From Norana najaformis (Eukaryota > Annelida > Clitellata > Crassiclitellata > Hormogastridae), in assembly GCA_964023275.1 (NCBI GenBank), contig OZ029917.1, forward strand, positions 25,982,505 through 26,046,504: 64,000 nucleotides of DNA, given 5' to 3'. This document shows, piece by piece, positions 55,869 to 64,000 of the stretch. Made by a program: the position numbers and the translations under genes. Within the stretch, counting starts at the first letter, position 1; every line of letters starts with the position of its first letter. Under the pieces are notes generated by a model that was not told where the DNA came from, did not search any database, and saw only the letters and a list, made by a program, of their open reading frames with translations.

Positions 55869-56268
55869 GTTCGCATATCGATCGTGGCTATATTTCAGAG
55901 ATTTAGATCTCGAGCTGAATGTAAGTGTACACGTTTTTTCTATAGCGATCGTACGGCCTCGGCCTGTTCATTTTTCAATGAATAATTCGGGCTAGATCCT
56001 TCACCACCGCTGCCCGTTTGAATGAGCGCCACGTCATTTAAGGTCCCCGTGCACAGACCGGCCTAGCCCGAGATTCAAATGTCTGAAATGAACCACGACC
56101 TAAGACGTCAACCGGCATCCACATGCTCAGATGCGCCTTGACGTGCAATGGCGTGGCGCCCATTCAAAGGGCAGCGGTGGCTAAGGATCTCACCCCATTA
56201 ATTCATTGAAAAATGAGTAGGGTCGACGCCATACGGTCGCTATAGGAAATCAGGTAAATTTGCATTTA
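55869..56268. mobile_element. Composite of three SINE pieces (+, -, +)
   Basis: 55869-55917 is a plus-strand head/middle piece (ATCGATCGTGGC..TTTCAGAGATTTAGATCTCG); 55918-56146 is an almost complete minus-strand copy; 56147-56268 is a plus-strand body and tail (AATGGCGTGGCGCCCATTCA). The minus copy therefore appears inserted into an older plus copy. Confidence 0.7.
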
Positions 56269-57745
56269 GGCCTATCCGTACTGCGGCTGATTCAATGATG
56301 TCAGTTCGACGCGAAAACCAGGCTCAGTTAAAGCAGCTTAAGCAAGCAGTGCTCCCGCATTCATAACATAGGGTATTATCGACGCCTTCGTATCAGTGCC
56401 ACCTGACAAAAACAGTGTACATTATTTCAGTTGCCACCAGTATTACTATAATAGGTCTAACGAATGCGTAGGTAGGCCTACTAGAAAAATGCGTCTGATC
56501 AGCCTTTGTGAACAGACGAGGCTGTTGGCTGATCAATAATATTGATCGGCTTCCGTCTGACACCAAACATCAATTAGGACGCCTACGTTCCCTTCAGTAT
56601 TCATCTTACTGACGGTAGAGGTCGCCAACCGACATCAACGCAAATGTCGATCGTCGATCGCTGGTACAACAGAAAGGTAAATGCAAAAAAACGCGTAGTA
56701 GATTTACCAGTGATTACCTTTGATACGAAGGCATCGTTAAATAAACCTGTGCTTATAACATCTCCTGTCTAGTTCAGTTATATAGGACTGCATAGGCATA
56801 TATGCATAGGCCTATATTCATACAAACATATCCTTGTTATATATATATATATGCATCCATGTATCCTTATGTATCCATATATATGCATACATATGCATTC
56901 GTCCGTACATGTGTACATGTATACCATCAAACAGCAGTTAAGTACACACACACACACACCTGCGTGTGTAAACACTGCTGAAAAGCGTGCACGCATAATA
57001 TGTTTACAACATCAGACACGCTCGGCGCAGCACACGTGGTGTATGATTATCATGTGTTCTGTCTACAGACACATTCGGAGCAGAGCTTCTACCGGCGTCT
57101 GTTATCATATTTCGAATCCTGAATCTTACTTCCCCACTTCGCCCAACTTATCGTCGAACAGGATGTTTCATAGGTCAAGAAAGCCCGTGCATGGCTGCTG
57201 CTTCAGACCTATGCCTACACAGTCTACTGGAATTAATGTCTGGTAGCAGCAGACCCTGATTATGATATGGCTGGCAGAACGCCTAAGGCCATTCTAACCA
57301 CATTAGTAGTTACTGTAAACCGACTACTTTTTCGAGTGTACGATAATAATGCGTAGAGGCCGATGTGTACATGCATAATGTCGTATATAATTCATAATAT
57401 ACTGCTAATTGCAGTGCTAATAAGGGCGCTTGTCTGAAGGATTTCAATATCAGAAAAGCGTCAGATTTATCGCATCAAACGACTTTTCAGGTTATTCCAA
57501 TTACAATATATATATATATATATATGGCCATGTGCGTGATGTAACATGTGTGTGTGTGTGTTACATCGCACACAAGGCCAGCACACACCGTAGATCTGAG
57601 TAGGAAAGCAAGTATAAAAGAAGTAAGCTGTTGTAGTATACACTGTATTACACTGCACAAGTTTTACAGAAGTTCAGGGAGTTGGGAGGGAAAGAGAATG
57701 AAATAGGATTTGCCGCTGGAGAGGGTTAGGTTATGTGCTAAAACA
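56269..57745. other. Intergenic, simple repeats only
   Basis: TA and CA tracts at 56838, 56945, 57508 and a GT tract at 57549. 57623-57660 (GAAGTAAGC.GTTGTAGTA.AC..TATTACACTGCACAAG) looks like a diverged copy of the start of the 581-bp repeat at 59645. No gene seen. Confidence 0.5.
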
Positions 57746-57749
57746 ACTG

Positions 57750-57925
57750 AAATGTAAATGTACATGTTTTCTCTAGCGACCGTGTGGCCTCGAACTGCTC
57801 ATTTTGCAGCCTTTACCACCGCTACCCGTTTGAATGGGCGCCTCGGCAATGAAGGCCTTTGTATGCGGACCGTGTTAGACCGAGATTTAAATCTCTGAAA
57901 TATAGCCACTATCGGTATGCGAAAC
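57750..57925 (-). mobile_element. SINE copy S10
   Basis: AATGTAAATGTACATG tail, AGCGACCGTGTGGCCTCGA, CACCGCTACCCGTTTGAATG GGCG and GAGATTTAAATCTCTGAAAT; head mostly lost. Confidence 0.7.
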
Positions 57926-58339
57926 GACATCATCACGCCAAAACCTGTTGATTGAAGACGTGTCTTGAATCAACAAGAACAATATTTTAATCATTTAACA
58001 GCTAAGCCTAAAACAGCAGCACACAGACGTCATACGTGAAACTCATTGACTGTACGAGTGCAAAGTTCCAGCAAAAAGACCACAAGAGTTCAGCCGAGTT
58101 TTAGTCAATGCAGGAGATCTGGCTCAAGCGCAGGGAGTTAGATGTGACGTCCGCAAATTGACAACATATCTAGAGCACAATATTCGCCGATTTAATTTAT
58201 TTCTACAAAATCGGCTTTATAGTTCGTAAGTCGTTCGCAGCTAACAGCAATGATAGCTAATTTCTGCAAGTTTCTAATGGGATTCATGACAATTATCCCA
58301 AATGTTTCCTATTGTGCATTATATGGGAGAAACATTTAA

Positions 58340-58720
58340 AAGTATTTCGGTTGGTAACCGTGTTTAAAGGTTTGTTCACCATGTATATATATTATTATTA
58401 CAATATTCCAATTTCTTAGCAAAGTAATTTTTCTCAACCGCCCATAAGAGAGAAGTAAGTTATTTCTATAAGATTTATACTTCTGAAATAAGTTATATCT
58501 GTTATTTTTGCTCTTAATATATTCTCGGTACAGGTGGCTTTTCTTAACAGCCGACTTTCTGTGGCTGATGTTAGCCATAAGTGTACAGTTTGTTTGCATA
58601 TAAGCTACACACGCAGTTGACCACTGGAAATTTTGGATCATAAAAATACTGAAATTGGATTTAAAACATTGTATGATGAATGCACATCTGAAGTCAGCAT
58701 TCGTAATGAACTCTGACATT
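58340..58720 (-). mobile_element. Possible LINE linker fragment
   Basis: Minus-strand frame with KKSHLYREYIKSKNNRYNLF QKYKSYRNNLL resembles the K..Ly.kfik.....n...yk.YRN.L segment between endonuclease and RT of CR1-group LINEs. No RT block follows. Confidence 0.4.
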
Positions 58721-59216
58721 ACAAAGGGTAATCAGCTGCGCCTTCGACAGTAATTCTTAAAAGACACTATTTAAAGTTTTCACTGTGTATGTGATGTGCA
58801 TGTGTGTATATCGTATATGCACGTGCATGTATGCATATGTGTACGAGTTTGTATATGTGTGTATTCATATATTGTATCAACTCATGCATGCCTTATGCAG
58901 TACGATAACGGCGCTACAGAAGTTTCCAGATTAGATTAGATTTATATGCGAATGCTCACTGTGCATGTAGCCTATGCATCAACGTTTGCTCGGTGTGTGT
59001 TCATATTGTGATTAGCGTGATGCGTTTGCAGGTGGGTCGATGTATTCTATAGGCCTATGTTATAGTTATTGTTGCTGTAGAAATCGGCAATTCTGCCATC
59101 AGAGAGGTGGAAATATAGAGGACCGGTTAATTTCAGTGACTGGAGTTGAGAGACAATTTACAACAAAGACCATCGTCGAAACAATATACGAGAGGTCAGC
59201 ACGAAATTGAAGACGA

Positions 59217-59388
59217 ATGTTGGCGCCTGAGAATGAAATTGAGTCTGGAAACGCAGGGACGACGGCGGCTGCTGATGGCAGCAGCACTGAATCGTTCGTT
59301 GCTATGGCGACCAATGATGGGCTCGACCTGGTGAATGAGACGTTTATGTGCCGTCAGGATATTCCAACTGCAGCTCAACTAATCGCTT
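59217..59388 (+). CDS. Possible first coding exon of an unidentified gene
   Basis: 57 codons from ATG: MLAPENEIESGNAGTTAAAD, then GSSTESFVAMATNDGLDLVN and ETFMCRQDIPTAAQLIA, ending phase 1 at T|GTAAGTAAC, a strong donor. Composition is protein-like and acidic, unlike the low-complexity frames nearby. I do not recognise the family. No convincing second exon was found; the next may lie past 64000 (a weak candidate acceptor is CTTTAG at about 63655). The ATG context is poor, with C at -3. Confidence 0.4.
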
Positions 59389-59429
59389 GTAAGTAACCTC
59401 TTACACAGTCACGATGGCTATGTTACTAC

Positions 59430-59488
59430 TACTACTACTTACTATTCTACTACTACGGCTAGTAATATTACTACTACTGCTGCTTCCA

Positions 59489-59533
<45 letters not shown>

Positions 59534-59648
59534 ATACTAATACTATTAATACTAATACTACTAATACTAATACTACTAATACTACTACTACTAATACTAC
59601 TACTAATACTAATACTACTAATACTAATACTAATACTAATACTAATAT
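59430..59648 (+). repeat. ACT/AAT trinucleotide microsatellite
   Basis: Long ACT run passing into mixed AATACT units. The same kind of array resumes at 63491-63640 on the other side of the repeated block. Confidence 0.95.
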
Positions 59649-60225
59649 CAGGGAGTTGAAGGAAGTAAGTAGGCTATTGTAGTACATTACACTGCTTAAG
59701 TGCTGCCTCGGTATATAGCGGCCAGTTGCTCAGACTAGCCAGTGAAACATTAGGAACAGATGTTGCCTTGACCATTTCTGAGAAGTAACTTATAATCTTC
59801 AGAAGTCGGCCGCCGATACAGGAGGCCACGACTAGATACAGCGAACTAGGTTAGAGGGGCAATCTAAGTAAAGATTCCACCCGAGCAGAAATCCACAGGC
59901 AGCAGCAGCAGCACCAGCACCAGCAGCAGCAACGACGAAGCAGCATCCGCAGTATGATAATAATTACTAGTTGTGCTGCAGTAGCGAGCAGGTACGGGTA
60001 CCTCAGAATAGGTATCTATGAGAAGCCTAGCGGCTCAATAGAGGTGGACACAGGCGAAAACTAGTCTAACGTGCAGGTCAGTAGGACAGGGACGACTAGC
60101 AGTACAGCCGGAATGCAGAAGGTCTGGAAAGAATTCTTATAAGCGTATGTCAGACACGGACAAGAGATCAGTCTGAAGTCAAGAGTAGAAGTGAGTCTGA
60201 TGTCAGCAGTCAAGAGCAGAGGTCA
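59645..60225 (+). repeat. 581-bp direct repeat, left copy
   Basis: Begins ATATCAGGGAGTTGAAGG and ends CAAGAGCAGAGGTCA. By eye it is identical and gap-free to 62910-63490. It includes a CAG/CAC-rich stretch (59898-59935). The right boundary falls inside a ~31-bp VNTR (GTCAGTCTGAAGTCAGCAG) that continues to about 60305 only in this copy. Confidence 0.95.
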
Positions 60226-60566
60226 GTCTGAAGTCAGCAGTCAAGAGCAGAAGTCAGTCTGAAGTCAGCGGCCAGAGCAGTCGGTCAGAAGACAGAAGTC
60301 AGTCTGTATTGCTGCATTCAGACACGCAGAACTGGCAAGATAGGCGACGAGTCGGTCGGACAATCGTTTAGAATAGACTGAGCTGAAAGTCCGGCAAGGC
60401 GAACATTCTCGTTCTGTGTAATGTAGCTCTATCAACCTAGAAAACGTTCGGAGGACAATCGCGTTGAGAAGACTTTCGTATCGTAAAGACATGCATATCC
60501 AGAGAGACAATAAAACTACAGAAGTTACTCTCAGTCTAATGACACACACGCACAAAGGAACTCTCT

Positions 60567-62909
60567 GACAGCTGGTGCGAGAACCTGGTTCGACGCCCTT
60601 GTACCTTCTTGTACCGTCTCCAGTGAGCCAAGCCTACACCGCCACAGTTCCCGTATGTCAACGCGAGTGACTCAGACGTGAGCTACAGAACCATTCAGCT
60701 CAGCAAACTTTTCAACTTGTCTATCTCTGAACGATTCGTTTCATCTGACGTTCTGAAGACCGGCATCATGAAAATCATGTCTTCCGCTCTACTGTGCTGT
60801 AATTTCAACTTTTCTTCGACTGCCATTCACTCCAGAATCGGCATCTGTCAACATTCAGCCATACCAGATCACAGATCCAAGATGTCTGTAACCGTCATCA
60901 CGATCCGATTCAGCCTACACTCCTTCATCTCTCGTCGCCATCCACGGAACAGACGCTGTCTGCATGACGTCAAGGGCCCACGATCGCCATGCAGAGAGGT
61001 CGCCTATTCCACGAGTCGTATACGAGATCAGAATGTTTTCTACTACATTATAATGGTAATACATTTGGTTCCACATCATAATCTTCATTCACGGAATCGT
61101 TCACTATCATATAGCGTTGAGTTTTGTCATGATGTTTGTCATATTCGTCCTTCATCAACTTACTGTTAATTTTGCAACAGATTTCGTAAAGTAACTAAGC
61201 AAGTTTCGAACAGCGACTTTGCAACGCAACTTCCATCAGAAAGCAAGCTTATATACGAGTACGTTTAGTCAACATTCAAGCCCCAGTTATGAGAGTTTTC
61301 GAATTTATAACCGTGTTTATTTAAAAGAATTGTTTCTTGCTAATGTATACATGTTTGGATTTAGAATTTTACAGTCCACATATTTTAATCGCTTATAGGT
61401 CTATTGAAGAGTGTACGCTAAGTTTATCATTTTACGCTCTTATCTTTTAAAATTTGGTTTTATGCACTGTAAAAAAAAGCACTTCGCACTATGCACTTAT
61501 TTTGTAAATGGTCTAAGCCGAATCTTCATTTTGGTTCCAAGCAGGATCGTTTAAAGCTGACTTAATATGAAGACGCAGTTCAGCATTTACTAGATTGCAT
61601 TATAAGCATAACGCTGCATTTAAGAACTGCATAATTCGGATAGCGGCTTGACTTTGGTGCACCATAGGTTGATGCATAGTGATTTAGACACCGACGCGTT
61701 AGAAGTACTAATTATTACAAGCAGACCTTACAGATCTACACGCTGAAAGTTTATGTGCAATGTTGGGTTTGAACACGAGATATTTGCGAATATCATTGAA
61801 GTCTGATTGAACACGAAGTCTGTACGATATTAAGCTAACGTGGGTGAAGCCAGATTTATGTAGCGCAAAGCAGGACGTGTAAATTCCCTGGTTGCCGAGG
61901 TTATGATGAGAGTCGAGTTGTCGTGCCAGAGAGACGCACAGAGTAGTAGAGGTTCCGGTCAAGTGTTCTGACGAGTATATTTAAGTTTTTATTTGCATCT
62001 TTTTACGAGTCACTTATGTTGAGCTGCAGCAGAATGTTACGTCGGATAGTTCGTGGTAACAGTAAATGATCGTGGCAAATTTAATTGCACATGACGCGTC
62101 AGCATGCTTATGCTAAGATAACGTTGTCATTGGCCTATTTCATCCAAGTAAAGTAATGAAGTAAGGAAGATCCATGACAGTCGCCAGTCAGCAAAAATCC
62201 AGTTATGTAAGCAGTTTAACGATTTTTCTGCAAGTAATCCAGTCAGATAGCCACAGATTTGAACCAGAGATGAGTTTAGATTCCTCATTGAAGATCGAGA
62301 TCCAAATGCAAACATCATTCAGCATTTCAGCTATAATATTCTGTTACGTTTTGGCTTTTAGTGTGTGTGTAACTTTCAAGACTTGAAGCATAATTCTATT
62401 CCTGTTAGTGCATGCAACTATATGTGTGTTTCTATCTGCTATGTTTCATGTAACGCTATGATGGAATGACCGAACGAGCTGAGACAACCGAGGCAAATGT
62501 CTTCGCCTTCGACGCTGTCACGTTACACAAGCACAGCGTACCATCTCAGCCAAGGGTCACACCAGATCAGAACATTGTGAAGGACTCATTCAGAAGAACT
62601 CTGATCAGGAGCACTTTCAAGTCGCTCCAGAACTGATTCCAACTGATCTGACCATCATAGTTTATTTCATTTTAGCCTGTAGAATTGCTATTAGATCTTA
62701 GGTCTCGCATAACCTAATGAGACTAATTGAGCACTAAGACCCTTTAATTTCGTGGAGCAAGTGCACAGCTCCAGGGAAACTTTAGGACAATCTAGCTGCT
62801 CGTCATTCTCATTTGCATGTCGTAGGCACATAACACTAGGTTCAACTCTTAGCTTTAGGGCTGCATGTTAAACGAACGAGGACGTTCGCCTTTTAGAAAT
62901 CAGGACGGG
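60567..62909. other. Sequence between the direct repeats
   Basis: No coding family recognised. One 163-codon plus frame (60678-61169) has no recognisable domain and a composition I do not trust. No capsid, protease, reverse transcriptase or integrase motif was seen on either strand. Confidence 0.5.
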
Positions 62910-63490
62910 ATATCAGGGAGTTGAAGGAAGTAAGTAGGCTATTGTAGTACATTACACTGCTTAAGTGCTGCCTCGGTATATAGCGGCCAGTTGCTCAGAC
63001 TAGCCAGTGAAACATTAGGAACAGATGTTGCCTTGACCATTTCTGAGAAGTAACTTATAATCTTCAGAAGTCGGCCGCCGATACAGGAGGCCACGACTAG
63101 ATACAGCGAACTAGGTTAGAGGGGCAATCTAAGTAAAGATTCCACCCGAGCAGAAATCCACAGGCAGCAGCAGCAGCACCAGCACCAGCAGCAGCAACGA
63201 CGAAGCAGCATCCGCAGTATGATAATAATTACTAGTTGTGCTGCAGTAGCGAGCAGGTACGGGTACCTCAGAATAGGTATCTATGAGAAGCCTAGCGGCT
63301 CAATAGAGGTGGACACAGGCGAAAACTAGTCTAACGTGCAGGTCAGTAGGACAGGGACGACTAGCAGTACAGCCGGAATGCAGAAGGTCTGGAAAGAATT
63401 CTTATAAGCGTATGTCAGACACGGACAAGAGATCAGTCTGAAGTCAAGAGTAGAAGTGAGTCTGATGTCAGCAGTCAAGAGCAGAGGTCA
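62910..63490 (+). repeat. 581-bp direct repeat, right copy
   Basis: Same sequence as 59645-60225, offset 3265 bp. It then passes straight into CTAATACT microsatellite, and GACACACAC.CACAAAGGAACT (63567-63588) matches 60541-60562 of the left side, so homology resumes after the microsatellite. Confidence 0.95.
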
Positions 63491-63640
63491 CTAATACTAC
63501 TAATACTCATACTACTAATACTAATACTACTAATACTCATACTACTAATACTAATACTACTATTATTGACACACACACACAAAGGAACTACTACTACTAC
63601 TACTACTACTACTACCACTAATACTAATACTAACACATAC

Positions 63641-64000
63641 TACCACTTGTCTTTAGTTGAAATGATAGACTGGAATTCTGCCTTTGTACGTGTATTTCCA
63701 TTTTATCGCCATGGTGCAGAAATCACTGTGTTAAAAGTTCCATTTAAATTTAATTAATGATTCAATTAGGCCTATATAACAAAATACCTAAACAAGCAAA
63801 CAAGTTATTTGACCGAAGTGAAATCGCTACATCTAGGTCTTGGTCTCCGTCTCGTCTCAAAGACCCAAGATCTCGATCTAGTCTCAGACAGCTAACGTCT
63901 CGGTGTTATCTCGGCCTCCGCTGCAAGGGTCTCGTGGGCATCCCTCACGCAAGGTTTTGTATTTGCTTGATATTGGTAAAGTTTTGAATTCAGGTAAAGT
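63641..64000. other. Window end, nothing recognised
   Basis: A GGTCTC/TCTCG-rich stretch at 63835-63940 is slightly repetitive. No exon can be supported. Confidence 0.4.

Larger units (their letters stand above)
59645..63590 (+). mobile_element. Possible non-coding LTR-type element (or segmental duplication)
   Basis: Two identical direct repeats bound about 2.7 kb with no recognisable gag or pol. Just after the left repeat region, near 60570, TGGTGCGAGAACCTGGTTCG looks like a tRNA primer-binding site beginning with TGG, and a purine-rich AGGACGGGA precedes the right repeat. Flanks on both sides are the ACT/AAT microsatellite. If an LTR element, it is non-autonomous and, from the repeat identity, young; the right end is rearranged. 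The alternative is a recent duplication or an assembly effect at the microsatellite. Confidence 0.4.

Noticed and set aside
58336-58719. Stand-alone 127-codon gene on the minus strand
   Set aside because: Composition and the YRNNL-type motif suit a LINE linker better than a gene; no start context or exons.
59414-59687. Leucine- and valine-rich frames
   Set aside because: Translations of ACT/AAT microsatellite.
60569-60596. Functional primer-binding site or tRNA gene
   Set aside because: It starts with TGG and resembles a tRNA 3' end complement, but I could not match a particular tRNA; kept only as a hint.
60678-61169. 163-codon frame between the direct repeats as a viral or element gene
   Set aside because: No recognisable domain, composition not convincing, no reverse transcriptase or capsid motif nearby.
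63655-63757. Second exon for the candidate gene at 59217
   Set aside because: Phase fits but the acceptor is next to a microsatellite and the encoded residues look non-conserved; too weak to call.

Overview
This is a metazoan nuclear window, not a bacterial one. It has long AT-rich introns, GT-AG splice sites in matching phase, LINE, SINE and DNA-transposon debris and many microsatellites. The gene set (EF-hand rhomboid protease, muscle-type LIM protein, I-kappa-B/Cactus homologue) and the L2/CR1/RTE LINE mix fit an invertebrate, probably marine, but I cannot name the species.  Three spliced genes can be rebuilt exon by exon with every junction in phase. (1) 24-11457, minus: a nine-exon rhomboid-related intramembrane protease of about 381 aa, EF-hand plus Ser/His dyad; the stop codon is at the window edge. 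(2) 22428-30807, minus: a five-exon, two-LIM-domain protein of the CRP/muscle LIM group, with an unusual N-terminal extension that a second in-phase splice donor can remove. (3) 43016-49271, plus: an I-kappa-B homologue with six ankyrin repeats and a very long N-terminus made of about ten 22-residue repeats, whose frame is broken or spliced inside the array. A possible first exon of a fourth gene lies at 59217-59388, plus.  Between and inside the genes: 11.5-20.2 kb is a graveyard of LINE pieces and a tRNA-like SINE; 20.2-22.4 kb and 30.8-35.2 kb are mostly featureless; 35.8-37.5 kb is a decayed Tc1-like transposon with perfect terminal repeats; 37.6-41.8 kb holds LINE and hAT remnants and an inverted SINE pair; 50.3-51.8 kb is a 14-bp minisatellite open in all six frames just past the I-kappa-B gene; 52-58.7 kb is LINE and SINE scraps; 59.4-63.7 kb holds two identical 581-bp direct repeats set in an ACT/AAT microsatellite, which may be a non-coding LTR-type element or a recent duplication.  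The three genes do not form a pathway. The most interesting points are the I-kappa-B repeat array (first copy with a DSG motif), the twin donors of the LIM gene, the SINE beside the rhomboid start codon, and the palindrome TAGGCCTA, frequent between genes and unseen in the rhomboid and LIM genes.
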